This document shows positions 15,533-24,430 of a DNA stretch of 64,000 bases, in pieces (position 1 is the first letter of the stretch; every line of letters begins with the position of its first letter). The notes under the pieces were generated by a model. The model worked only from the letters and a program-made list of their open reading frames with translations, searched no databases and had not been told where the DNA came from. Position numbers and translations under genes: made by a program. This DNA is from Sphaerisporangium siamense (GTDB lineage Bacteria; Actinomycetota; Actinomycetes; Streptosporangiales; Streptosporangiaceae): the NCBI RefSeq assembly GCF_014205275.1, contig NZ_JACHND010000001.1, forward strand, positions 5,766,001-5,830,000, given 5' to 3'.

Positions 15533-18355
15533 GTGGGGGAGGCCCTGGGGACGATTCGGTTTTCGTTACTGGGTCCGCTGAAAGCGTGGCGGGACGAGGA
15601 GGAACTCGATCTGGGCTGGGCCCGGCAGCAGGCGGTTCTGGCGGTGCTGCTGCTGGAGATGAACAGGCCCGTATCCGTCACCGCGCTGGTCGACGCGGTC
15701 TGGGGTCACGATCCGCCGCGCAACGCGCGCAGCACCGTGCAGACGTACGTCAGCCGATTACGGCGCGTCCTGCAACCGGGTCTGCCCTCGAACGCGCCGG
15801 GGGCCGTCCTGGTCTCCACCGACGCCGGCTACCAGGTGCGCGGCGATCCGTCGGAGCTGGACGTCGCGGTCTTCGAGCGGCATCTGGCGGCGGCCCAGGA
15901 CCATCGCGAGCGGGGCGACGCCGAGGCGGCGGTCCGGCGGGCGGCGGCGGCGCTGGCCCTGTGGCGGGGTGAGCCCTTGGGCGGTTTGCAGGGCCCCCGG
16001 ATGGAGGCCGAGCGCAGCCGGCTGTCGGAGCGGCACGGCCTGGCCAGGGAACTGCGGGCGGCGGTCCGCGTGGAGCTCGGCCAGAGCACCGAGGCCATCG
16101 CCGAGCTGACCCGGCTGATCGGCGACTTCCCGCTGCAGGAGCGCCCGCGGGCGCTGCTGATGCTCGCGCTGTACCGCGCGGGCCGCCAGGCGGACGCCCT
16201 GGCGGCGTTCCAGGACGTCCGCCGGCTGCTCGCCGAGGAACTCGGGATCGACCCAGGACCGGAACTGCGCGACCTGCACGAGCGGATCCTGCGCGGCGAG
16301 GACGACCTGGCCGGACCCGCGCCGCGCCCCGCCGCCGCGCCGGACGACGGCGCGGAGGGCGGCGCCGCCCCCGGTCCCCACCATCGCCTCGACCGGGCGG
16401 CACGGGAACTGGCGCTGGCCGTCACCCAGCAGTGGACGGCCGAGGCCGCGCGGTCCCTGTACCGGCCGAAGCCGGTCCGCGTGCGCTGGTCCAGCACGGG
16501 GCGGCCCATCACCGCCACCGCCTCCGCGGTGCTGGGCGAGGCGCGGGCGGGGCGGGCCGAGCGCGTGGAGCTGCGCGGCGATCTGGAGGAGCTGGTCGCC
16601 GCCTTCCGGCGGCTCCCGGCGCGTCAGCTCGTGATCCTCGGCGAGCCCGGCGCGGGCAAGACGGTGCTGGCGACCCTGCTCACCCTCGGCCTGCTCGACG
16701 CCCCCGAGCCGGGCGAGCCGACGCCGGTGCTGGTGCCGCTGTCGTCCTGGAACCCCCGCCGCGATCACCTGCACACCTGGCTCGCCCGCAAGCTGGTCGA
16801 GGACTATCCGGGCCTGGCCAACCGGACGGCCTACGGCCCGGACGCCGCGGCGCGCCTGGTGAGCACCGGACGGGTCATGCCGGTCCTGGACGGCCTCGAC
16901 GAGACCCCGCCGGGCCTGCACGCGCTGGCGATCGACGCGCTCGACCAGGCGATCGCCGGCGGCCGTCCGCTCGTGGTCACCTGCCGCAGCACCGAGTACG
17001 AGAAGGCGGTGCAGCACGGCGGCGCCATCCTGGCCAGGGCGGCCGTCGTCGAGATCGAACCGGTGGACGTCGACGACGCGATCACCTACCTCACCGCGCG
17101 CCGCCGCCTCGGCGACGACCGCTGGAACCCCGTCGCCGAGCATCTGCGGGCCCACCCGGAGGGGCCGCTGGCCGCCGCGCTGTCCACCTCTCTCATGGTG
17201 GACCTGACCCGCGGCGCCTACGCCGATCCCACCGGCGACCCCGCCGACCTGCTGGACGACGTCCGCTTCCCCGGCCAGGCCGAGATCGAGGAGCACCTTC
17301 TCGACGCGTTCCTGCCCGCCGCCTACCGGCCGCGTCCGCCCGCGCCGGGCGCCCCGCCGCAGCCTCCCTCGCGGTACCGGCCCGAGCAGGCCGAGCGGTG
17401 GCTGACCTTCCTGGCCGGTCACCTGCGGCGCCGGCACACACACGATCTCGCCTGGTGGGAGCTGGCCGACGGCCTTCCGCGCCGCACCAGGGGGCTGGTA
17501 CTCGGACTGCCGCCCGCCCTGCTGTCCGCGCTCACCGGGTACCTGGCGGCGGGACCGGGGGCCGGGCTGGTCTACGGGGCCTCGTTCGCGCTGGCCGGCG
17601 TCATCGCCAACGGGCGGGGCAGGCGGGCGGGGCCGGTCCGGGTCGAGACCCGGTTTCGCGGCACCACGGGCCGTTTCCTCACCCGGTTCGCGATCGGCCT
17701 CACGGTCGGCGTCGGCCTCGGGCTCGGCTGGTCGCTTCCGCTGTCGGTGACGCTCATGCTGTGCGCGGTGTTCGGGCTCGCGACCGGCTCGCACGTCTGG
17801 CTGGACACCCCGGCCGACGCGACGCGGGCCTCCAGCCCTTCGGCCGTCCTGCGGCAGGACCGCGTCGCCACCCTGTCGCTCACGCTGTCCACCGTGCTGG
17901 CACTGGGCCTGTTCTACGCGACGGCCTACACCTTCAGCGGGGACGTGCGGCTGATCCCCGTGCTCGGCGGCGTCTTCGACCTCGAACTGGCCGTGCCCGC
18001 GGGCGTGGCGGCGGCCCTGCTCGGCCGTTCCCTGTTCGGCAGGGTCGGCGCGGTCACCTACGGGCTCGCGGGCGCCGCCGTCGGCGGCCAGGTGATGGCC
18101 ACCACGAGCACCTTCGCCTTCGGACTCGTCGTCGGCCATCTTTTCGGGCTCGCGGTCGCTCTCGGCGTCACCTCGTCCCGGGCGTGGGGCGCGTTCACGG
18201 TCACCCGGGTCTGGCTGGCCCTGACGGGACGCGCGCCGCTGCGCCTGATCCGGTTCCTCGACGACGCCCACCGGCGCGGCGTGCTGCGCCAGACCGGCGG
18301 GGTGTACCAGTTCCGCCACGCCCGCCTGCAGGACCACCTCGCCAACGGCCGGTAG
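15533..18355 (+). CDS. SARP/BTAD regulator fused to a NACHT NTPase and membrane domain
   Basis: A 940-residue multidomain protein. Residues about 5-95 form an OmpR-type winged helix (FSLLGPLKAWRDEEEL...TVQTYVSRLRRVL). The BTAD helical repeat spans about 100-255, as in SARP activators. A P-loop NTPase follows, with Walker A GEPGAGKT at 370-377, Walker B VLDGLDE at 451-457 and sensor VTCRSTEY. From about 655 to 890 there are repeated hydrophobic helices, then a soluble tail (FLDDAHRRGVLRQTGGVYQFRHARLQDHLAN). A DNA-binding SARP tethered to a membrane NACHT module suggests a membrane-located signalling switch. GTG at 15533 follows AGGAGG by only 4 bases. The next gene is on the other strand. Confidence 0.88.
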   Translation: MGEALGTIRFSLLGPLKAWRDEEELDLGWARQQAVLAVLLLEMNRPVSVTALVDAVWGHDPPRNARSTVQTYVSRLRRVLQPGLPSNAPGAVLVSTDAGYQVRGDPSELDVAVFERHLAAAQDHRERGDAEAAVRRAAAALALWRGEPLGGLQGPRMEAERSRLSERHGLARELRAAVRVELGQSTEAIAELTRLIGDFPLQERPRALLMLALYRAGRQADALAAFQDVRRLLAEELGIDPGPELRDLHERILRGEDDLAGPAPRPAAAPDDGAEGGAAPGPHHRLDRAARELALAVTQQWTAEAARSLYRPKPVRVRWSSTGRPITATASAVLGEARAGRAERVELRGDLEELVAAFRRLPARQLVILGEPGAGKTVLATLLTLGLLDAPEPGEPTPVLVPLSSWNPRRDHLHTWLARKLVEDYPGLANRTAYGPDAAARLVSTGRVMPVLDGLDETPPGLHALAIDALDQAIAGGRPLVVTCRSTEYEKAVQHGGAILARAAVVEIEPVDVDDAITYLTARRRLGDDRWNPVAEHLRAHPEGPLAAALSTSLMVDLTRGAYADPTGDPADLLDDVRFPGQAEIEEHLLDAFLPAAYRPRPPAPGAPPQPPSRYRPEQAERWLTFLAGHLRRRHTHDLAWWELADGLPRRTRGLVLGLPPALLSALTGYLAAGPGAGLVYGASFALAGVIANGRGRRAGPVRVETRFRGTTGRFLTRFAIGLTVGVGLGLGWSLPLSVTLMLCAVFGLATGSHVWLDTPADATRASSPSAVLRQDRVATLSLTLSTVLALGLFYATAYTFSGDVRLIPVLGGVFDLELAVPAGVAAALLGRSLFGRVGAVTYGLAGAAVGGQVMATTSTFAFGLVVGHLFGLAVALGVTSSRAWGAFTVTRVWLALTGRAPLRLIRFLDDAHRRGVLRQTGGVYQFRHARLQDHLANGR

Positions 18356-18400
18356 CCTCGCCGCTCGTCACGATCCCCGCGCGAGCGGGGGCCCGCCCGG

Positions 18401-18973
18401 TCAGGGGGAGAGCAGGTGGGTGCGCCGGCCGTCGTGGTCGAGGATGGCCAGGACCTCCGCGGGGCCGTCGTGGGAGCCGAACGCGTGGGGGATCATGGTG
18501 GAGAACTCCGCCGCCTCGCCGGCCTGGACGCGGATGGTGCGCTCGCCGAGCAGCAGCACCAGCGTTCCCGACAGGACGGTGAACCAGTCCCTGCCGGGGT
18601 GCACCTTCATCTCGTCCACGCCGCGCCGCACGGGTTTGGTGAAGCGGATCCTCGCCACGGTGAAGCCGTCGGGGCCGGACCTGCTGCTCAGCGTCCAGGA
18701 CGTCCGGCCCCGCGCCTCGTCGTATCGCGGCTTGATCACCACGTCCTCGTCGCCGACCGGTTCGACGAGCTGGTCCAAGGTGGTGCCCAGGGCGCGGGCG
18801 ATGGAGGTGAGCTGGTCCAGGCCGATGCGCCGGTGGCCGGTCTCGATGCGGCTCAGCGTGGAGGGGCTCATGTAGCAGCGCCCGGCCAGCTCGTCGAGCG
18901 ACCAGCCCAGGGCCACCCGCATGCCCCTGATCCGCTGCCGCACCAGGACGTCCACGGAATCCTCTTGCGTCAT
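18401..18973 (-). CDS. XRE-family regulator with C-terminal cupin
   Basis: A 190-residue regulator. The helix-turn-helix lies at about residues 8-62 (RIRGMRVALGWSLDELAGRCYMSPSTLSRIETG) and the cupin sensor domain at about 100-185 (MKVHPGRDWFTVLSGTLVLLLGERTIRVQAGEAAEFSTMIPHAFG). Cupin His/Glu positions (HPGRDW, PHAF) could bind metal or ligand. Start chosen at ATG 18973; an in-frame start at 19000 would run into the divergent promoter. A perfect palindrome covers the start codon. Its divergent partner is a His-rich methyltransferase, probably its target. Confidence 0.9.
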   Translation of the reverse strand: MTQEDSVDVLVRQRIRGMRVALGWSLDELAGRCYMSPSTLSRIETGHRRIGLDQLTSIARALGTTLDQLVEPVGDEDVVIKPRYDEARGRTSWTLSSRSGPDGFTVARIRFTKPVRRGVDEMKVHPGRDWFTVLSGTLVLLLGERTIRVQAGEAAEFSTMIPHAFGSHDGPAEVLAILDHDGRRTHLLSP

Positions 18974-18981
18974 ACGCAAGA
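18965..18981. promoter_or_regulatory. Palindromic operator over the XRE start codon
   Basis: CTTGCG-TCATA-CGCAAG is a perfect inverted repeat (6-bp arms, 5-bp spacer). It overlaps the ATG of the XRE-cupin gene and lies 40 bp before the divergent methyltransferase ATG. The intergenic distance is only 47 bp, so one bound regulator could control both genes. Confidence 0.65.
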
Positions 18982-19020
18982 TGGTATGCCGCACGAGCAA
19001 GCGGCTCGTAGGGTCGGACC

Positions 19021-19908
19021 ATGACGAACCACACGCACCATCATGGCCACGCCGGCCATGCCGGTCACGGCCACCACCACGGCGCCGCGCACGACGACGC
19101 GGCCCTGGCGGAGATGCTGGACCTGGACGCCGAGATCCTGCACCCGATGGTGTCGGAGATGACCGCCTGGCTCGCGGAACTGGCCGGCGAGCCGGCTCCC
19201 CGGCGCATCCTCGACCTCGGCAGCGGGACCGGAAGCGGCGCCTTCGCGCTGCTGCGCCGGTTCGACGACGCCGAGGTGACCGCCGTGGACGCCTCGGACA
19301 CCATGCGGGAGCGCCTGCTGCGCAACGCCCGCGAGCAGGGGCTCGCCGGCCGGATCCACGCCGTCCGTGCCGACCTGGACGAGGGATGGCCCGCCGTGGG
19401 CGCCGCCGACCTGGTGTGGGCGTCGGCGTCCCTGCACCACCTGGCCGACCCCGGCCGGGTGTTCGGCGAGGTGCTGGCCGCGCTGCGCCCCGGCGGGCTG
19501 TTCGCCGTGCTGGAGATGGAGTCCTTCCCGCGGATCCTGCCCGACGACCTCGGCGTGGGCCGTCCCGGGTTGGAGGCGCGCTGCCACGCCGCCCTGAAGG
19601 AGCGCCGCCGCCATGACATGCCGCTCATGGGCGCCGACTGGGGCGAGCTGCTGTCGGAGGCCGGCTTCGCCGTCGAGGCCCGGCGCGATCTCACCCTCAC
19701 CCTGACCACCCCGCCGCCCGATCTCGCCGACCGCTACGCCCAGGTCATGCTGGAGCGCCTGCGCACCCACCTGCGCGACGACCTGGACGCCGAGGACCTG
19801 GCCACCCTGGACGCCCTCCTGGAGGCCGGCGGGCCCCACGACGTCCGGCACAGGACCGACCTGACGGTCCGCGCCACCAGACCGGCGTGGGTGGCCCGCC
19901 GGCCCTGA
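19021..19908 (+). CDS. SAM-dependent methyltransferase with His-rich N-terminus
   Basis: Class I methyltransferase of 295 residues. The first 22 residues contain 11 His (MTNHTHHHGHAGHAGHGHHHG), a probable metal-binding tail. The SAM site is ILDLGSGTGSGAFAL, the acidic ribose ligand is in VTAVDAS, and post-I motifs are DLVWASASLHHLADP and LRPGGLFAVLEME. The substrate is unknown; the fold resembles UbiE/ArsM-like small-molecule methyltransferases. The divergent XRE-cupin gene is its likely regulator. The leader is short, with AGGG about 8 bases before ATG. Confidence 0.88.
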   Translation: MTNHTHHHGHAGHAGHGHHHGAAHDDAALAEMLDLDAEILHPMVSEMTAWLAELAGEPAPRRILDLGSGTGSGAFALLRRFDDAEVTAVDASDTMRERLLRNAREQGLAGRIHAVRADLDEGWPAVGAADLVWASASLHHLADPGRVFGEVLAALRPGGLFAVLEMESFPRILPDDLGVGRPGLEARCHAALKERRRHDMPLMGADWGELLSEAGFAVEARRDLTLTLTTPPPDLADRYAQVMLERLRTHLRDDLDAEDLATLDALLEAGGPHDVRHRTDLTVRATRPAWVARRP

Positions 19909-19923
19909 GCCGGCCTCGGCGGG

Positions 19924-20661
19924 TCACATCGCCATTCCCCCGTCCACGGGCAGCACCGCCCCGGTGATGTACCCGGCCTCCCGGGAGGCCAGGAACCCCA
20001 CGGCCGCGCACATCTCCGCGGGGTCGGCGAACCGGCCCATGGGGATGGCGGCCGTCATCTCCTCCCGCTTGGCCTGCGGTATGGAGGCGATCATGCGGGT
20101 CTCGGCGTTCGGCGACACCGCGTTGACCGTGATCCCGAAGCGGGCCAGCTCCTTGGCCGCGGTCTTGGTGAACCCGACGATGCCCGCCTTGGCCGTGGAG
20201 TAGTTGGCCTGGCCGACGTTGCCGCGCAGGCCGGAGTAGGAGGTGACGTTGACGATCCGGCCGTAGCCGCGGGCCCGCAGGTGCGGCACGACGGCCCGGG
20301 TCATGCGGAAGGTGCCGCCGGCGTGGACGGCCATCACCCGCTCCCAGTCGTCGTCGGTGAGCTTCCACAGCACCGTGTCCCTGAGGATCCCCGCGTTGTT
20401 GACCAGCACGTCCAGCCGCCCGTGCCGGTCCACGACCGACGCGACGGCGGCGTCGGCCGAGGCGGTGTCGCTCACGTCGCAGCGCGACCATCGCGCGCCG
20501 ATCTCGGCCGCCGTCGCGGCCACGCCGTCCCCGTCGAAGTCCAGCAGGTGGACCTCCGCCCCGGCGCCGGCGAAGAACCGGCCGACCGCGCGGCCGATTC
20601 CCCGGGCCCCGCCGGTGACCAGGACCACCTGCCCGGAGTAGTCGAACGACAGCGTGCTCAC
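19924..20661 (-). CDS. SDR oxidoreductase, FabG-like (last gene of catabolic operon)
   Basis: NAD(P)H-dependent short-chain dehydrogenase of 245 residues, probably a 3-oxoacyl-CoA/ACP reductase or 3-hydroxyacyl-CoA dehydrogenase. The cofactor loop is TGGARGIGRA, followed by NNAGI, the catalytic Ser in NVTSYSG and the Tyr-x-x-x-Lys in YSTAKAG. GTG at 20661 overlaps the TGA of the thiolase gene, so the two are coupled. Pairing with a thiolase suggests beta-oxidation-type processing of the CoA products of the operon. Confidence 0.9.
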   Translation of the reverse strand: MSTLSFDYSGQVVLVTGGARGIGRAVGRFFAGAGAEVHLLDFDGDGVAATAAEIGARWSRCDVSDTASADAAVASVVDRHGRLDVLVNNAGILRDTVLWKLTDDDWERVMAVHAGGTFRMTRAVVPHLRARGYGRIVNVTSYSGLRGNVGQANYSTAKAGIVGFTKTAAKELARFGITVNAVSPNAETRMIASIPQAKREEMTAAIPMGRFADPAEMCAAVGFLASREAGYITGAVLPVDGGMAM

Positions 20662-21875
20662 GACAGGCGCTCCAGGATCATCGCCATTCCCTGGCCGCCG
20701 CCCACGCACATGGTCTCCAGGCCGATCTGGCGGTCTCGCGCGCGCAGCGCGTTGATGAGCGTGGCGGTGATCCGGGCCCCCGTCATGCCGAACGGGTGCC
20801 CGAGGGCTATGGCCCCGCCGTTGACGTTGAGCTTGTCCTCGCCGACGCCGAGCGCCCGCGCCGAGGGGATCACCTGGGCGGCGAACGCCTCGTTGATCTC
20901 GACCAGGTCGACGTCGCCGATCGTCATGCCGGCGCGGGCGAGCGCCCGCCGGGAGGCGTCCACCGGGCCGAGGCCCATGATCTCCGGGGACAGGGCCGAC
21001 ACCGCGGTGGCGACGATCCGGGCCAGCGGGGTCAGGCCCAGCTCGGCGGCCTTGACGTCGCTCATGACGACCAGGGCCGCGGCGCCGTCGTTGAGCGGGC
21101 AGCAGTTGCCCGCCGTGACGGTGCCGCCGGGGCGGAAGACCGGCTTGAGCGCGCTCACCGCCTCCAGGGTGACGCCCGGGCGCGGGCCGTCGTCGGCGGT
21201 GACCACGGTGCCGCCGGGCAGCGTGACCGGGCTGATCTCGCGGGCGAAGAACCCGTCGGCGACGGCCTTCTCGGCGAGGTTCTGGCTGCGCACGGCGAAG
21301 GCGTCCTGGTCGCGCCGCGACACCTCGGCGTACTGGGCGACGTTCTCGGCGGTCTGGCCCATGGTGATGTAGAGGTCGGGCGCCGCGCCCGCCTCGCGGG
21401 GGTCGGTCCAGGGGTCCGCGGCGTCGACGCGGTCCCGGGTGCGGTGTTCGGCGGCGGCCAGGCGCGGGTTGTGCGTGCCGGGCAGGTCGTCGGCCACGCC
21501 CTGCCCGTAGCGGCTGACCGTCTCCACTCCCGCCGAGACGAACACCTCGCCTTCGCCGGCCTTGATGGCGTGGAAGGCCATACGGGTGGTCTGCAGGCTG
21601 GAGGAGCAGTAGCGGTTGACCGTCACGCCGGGCAGGTGGTCCATGCCGGCCAGCACCGCCACCGCGCGCGCCAGATTGTGGCCCGACTCGCCGGCCGGCT
21701 GGGCGCATCCCAGGATCAGGTCGTCGAGGTCGTGCCGGTCCAGCCCGGGCACCTTGGCCAGCGCCGCCTCGACCATCTGCGCGGCGAGGTCGTCGGGCCG
21801 CATCGCGGCCAGCGACCCCTTACGCGCGCGTCCGATCGGCGACCGCGCGGCCGCGACGATCACTGCTTCTGGCAT
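20658..21875 (-). CDS. Acetyl-CoA acyltransferase (thiolase)
   Basis: Thiolase of 405 residues catalysing thiolytic cleavage of 3-oxoacyl-CoA or acetoacetyl-CoA. The nucleophile Cys lies in NRYCSSSLQT. The acid/base His is in GGAIALGHPFGMTGAR, and the second Cys is in MCVGGGQGMAM. ATG at 21875 has GAGGAGA upstream. In this operon it could split acetoacetyl-CoA made by the synthetase at 33239, or a ring-cleavage-derived oxoacyl-CoA. Confidence 0.92.
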   Translation of the reverse strand: MPEAVIVAAARSPIGRARKGSLAAMRPDDLAAQMVEAALAKVPGLDRHDLDDLILGCAQPAGESGHNLARAVAVLAGMDHLPGVTVNRYCSSSLQTTRMAFHAIKAGEGEVFVSAGVETVSRYGQGVADDLPGTHNPRLAAAEHRTRDRVDAADPWTDPREAGAAPDLYITMGQTAENVAQYAEVSRRDQDAFAVRSQNLAEKAVADGFFAREISPVTLPGGTVVTADDGPRPGVTLEAVSALKPVFRPGGTVTAGNCCPLNDGAAALVVMSDVKAAELGLTPLARIVATAVSALSPEIMGLGPVDASRRALARAGMTIGDVDLVEINEAFAAQVIPSARALGVGEDKLNVNGGAIALGHPFGMTGARITATLINALRARDRQIGLETMCVGGGQGMAMILERLS

Positions 21876-21946
21876 GCGTGTTCTCCTCTGTGTGCCGCCG
21901 GACGGTGTCGCCCGGCTCGTGTCACGGGCTCCTGGCACCGTCCCGC

Positions 21947-23411
21947 TCATGGCGCCGGCCGCTCGATCGCCTGCCAGCGCGGGACCGGTGTCCTGCCGTT
22001 CGGGACGCGCAGCAGCCGGGGATAGCCGTACTCGCGCAGCGTCTCCAGGGTGTGCTCCCTGCCGTAGCCGCTGGCCTTCACGCCGCCGAAGGGGCTCCCG
22101 GTCAGCATGCGGTTGTAGTTGTTGACCAAGGTCATGCCGGTCTCCAGGCGGCCGCAGATCCCGATCGCCCGGGAGACGTCCGCGGAGAACACGCCCGCGA
22201 TGAGGCCGTACTCGGTGTCGTTGGCGATCGCGACGGCCTCGTCGTCGCCGGCGAAGGTCATGACCGCCGTCACCGGCCCGAAGATCTCCTCGCGGGCGAC
22301 GCGCATGTCGCGGGTCACCCCGTCGAAGACGGTGGGGGCGACGTAGTACCCGCCGGCGAGATCGGGGTCGGCGGGCAGGGGCGCCCGCGCGCGGACCGTC
22401 GCGCCCTCGGACGTGCCGATGCGGATGTGGTCCAGGATCCGGTCGCGCTGGGCGGCGGTGACCACCGGGCCGACGTGCGTGCCCGGGCCGGGCGCCCGGG
22501 CCGACGACCAGGCGCTCGGTCGCCTGCGCGAACAGGGACACGAACTCCTCGCGCACGGACTCCTGGACCAGGATCCGCGACGCGGCGGTGCAGGCCTCAC
22601 CCTGGTTGAAGAAGGCTCCCTCGACGGCCCAGGCCACCGCCGAGGGCAGGTCGGCGTCCTCGCAGACGATCAGGCAGTTCTTTCCGCCGAGCTCCATCAG
22701 GGTCGGGGTGTGGTTGACCGCCGCCGCCTGGATGACGGCCCGGCCGGCGCCCGGCGAGCCGGTGAAGGCGACCTTCCTGACGCCGGGGTGGGTCACCAGG
22801 ATCCGGCCCTGCTCCGGCCCGCCGTGCACCACCGACACCACCTCGTCGGGGAGCACCTCGGCGACGAGCTCGCAGATACGGGTCGGCGTCATCGGGGTCT
22901 GCTCGCCGGGCTTGAGCACGACGGCGTTGCCGGCCGCGAGGGCCGGCGCCAGCTTGCCGCCGGTGTGGATCGGCGGCCAGTTGAAGGGGATGATCGCGCC
23001 GACCACCCCGTACGGCACCAGCTCGGTGGTGTCGAGCGAGAACGGCGTGTGCCGTGCCTGGCCGTGCTCGGCGACGATGGCCCCGGCGAAGAAGTCGAAC
23101 AGGCCGATGCAGGCGAACACGTCGCCGCGCGCCTGGTCCAGCGGCTTGCCGTTCTCCCGGGTCTCCATCCGGGCGATCTCCTCGGCGTGGGCCCGGAGGG
23201 TGTCGGCGACGGCGTTCAGCGCCCTGGCACGCTCGGCGGCAGGCCGGGCCGCCCAGACCGGCTGGGCCGCGGCCACGCGCGCGACCGCCGCGCCGATCTC
23301 CTCGCCGCTGTGCGGGCGAACCCAGGTGATCTCAGAGCCGTCGGCGGGATCGTTGACCACGAACGGGTCGAGATCGCTCTGGCCGGCCCATCGGTGCTGG
23401 TAGAGCTCCAC
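21947..23411 (-). pseudogene. Aldehyde dehydrogenase interrupted by one frameshift
   Basis: NAD(P)-dependent aldehyde dehydrogenase whose two halves lie in different frames. The N-terminal frame runs from about 23411 (GTG) to about 22490 with GFGA-type substrate tunnel residues, MELGGKN (general-base Glu) and FFNQGEACTAASR (catalytic Cys). The C-terminal frame continues from PGTHVGPVV to the stop at 21947, with EEIFGPV and SPFGGVKASGYGRE. One surplus base in the self-complementary GCCCGGGCCGGGCGCCCGGG (22481-22500) accounts for the shift. The site is exactly where sequencing or assembly errors are common, so an intact 488-residue enzyme is quite possible. Confidence 0.8.
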
Positions 23412-23458
23412 TGGTCGCGTATCCGTTTCTGCTCGTCGGTGTTCGGGCGCGGGCGGGT

Positions 23459-24421
23459 TCACAGGCCCAGCACACGGCGGGCGTTGCCGTGGGCGACCTT
23501 CTCCTTGACCTCGTCGGACAGGCCGGCCTTCTCGACCGACGCCACCGCCGCCGCGGTGTCCTCGTAGGGGTAGTCGATGGAGAACATCACCGCGTCGGCG
23601 CCGGCGGTGAGCACCGCCGCCTCGACCGCCTCGGGGGCGAGCACGCCGCTGGTGGTCAGCAGGATGTTGGTGCCGATGTACTGCGACGGCATGCGGTTCA
23701 GCGGCGTGTCCACGCGCAGGGTCCGGTACCGGGAGTCCAGGCGGGAACGCTGGAAGGGCAGGAACTCGCCCAGGTGGCCGAGGATGAGCGTCGCCCGCGG
23801 ATGCCGGTCGAACACCCCCGCGTAGATCAGGCGCATCGCGTGGCCGCCCGTCTCGGCCTGCCAGCTCCAGCTCGCCCCGTACATCTCGGGGCGGCCGCGC
23901 ATGACGTGCCAGTCGTCGGCGGGCACCGAGCCCGGGTGCAGGTAGAGCGGCACCCCGAGCTCCTCCAGCGCGCTCCACACCTGCTCGTACGCCGGGTCGT
24001 CCAGGTACCGCCCCTGGGTGTGGTCGTTGACCAGGGCGCCCACGAAGCCGAGGTCGCGCACGCAGCGCTCCAGTTCGGCCACCGCGGCCGCGGGATCCTG
24101 CAGCGGCAGCGCGGCGAACCCGCGGAACCGGGAGGGGTGCCGGGCGACGGCCTCGGCGAGGAAGTCGTTGGCGAACGCGGCGTTGTCCACGGCCGTACGG
24201 GGATCGGTGTCGGCCTGGACGCCGGGCACCGTCAGCGACAGCACCTGGACGTCGATGCCGTGGGCGTCCATGTCGGGCAGGCGGTACTCCTCGAAGTCGG
24301 GGAGCAGCCGCCCGCACAGCTCGGCGTACTCGCCGGTCACGCGGATGCGCATCGGGGTGGCGGGCTGGCGCGCGGCCAGCTCGGGGATCGCGAACGCCTC
24401 TTCCAGGGCGATGTAACGCAT
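23459..24421 (-). CDS. Amidohydrolase, gamma-resorcylate/dihydroxybenzoate decarboxylase-like
   Basis: Metal-dependent amidohydrolase_2 protein of 320 residues. It starts MRYIALEEAFAIPELAAR, close to the typical opening of gamma-resorcylate decarboxylase. It shares the family pattern LSLTVPGVQ, FAALPLQDPAAAVAELERCV, DLGFVGALVNDHTQG, VPLYLHPGS, ILGHLGE and SIDYPYED. Metal ligands expected from the family are Glu near residue 7, the His in LHPG and the Asp in SIDYP. Likely reaction: non-oxidative decarboxylation of a dihydroxybenzoate, although lactone hydrolysis is also seen in this superfamily. It fits the aromatic theme of the operon. Confidence 0.87.
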   Translation of the reverse strand: MRYIALEEAFAIPELAARQPATPMRIRVTGEYAELCGRLLPDFEEYRLPDMDAHGIDVQVLSLTVPGVQADTDPRTAVDNAAFANDFLAEAVARHPSRFRGFAALPLQDPAAAVAELERCVRDLGFVGALVNDHTQGRYLDDPAYEQVWSALEELGVPLYLHPGSVPADDWHVMRGRPEMYGASWSWQAETGGHAMRLIYAGVFDRHPRATLILGHLGEFLPFQRSRLDSRYRTLRVDTPLNRMPSQYIGTNILLTTSGVLAPEAVEAAVLTAGADAVMFSIDYPYEDTAAAVASVEKAGLSDEVKEKVAHGNARRVLGL

Positions 24422-24430
24422 GCCGTCCTC

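Noticed and set aside
15758..18337. Long minus-strand open frame (859 codons) opposite the SARP-NACHT gene
   Set aside because: Low-complexity Arg/Gly/Pro-rich translation with no family features; a shadow of the GC-biased real gene.
22470..22510. Programmed ribosomal frameshift in the aldehyde dehydrogenase
   Set aside because: No slippery heptamer; the family has no known frameshift expression, and the site is error-prone for sequencing.
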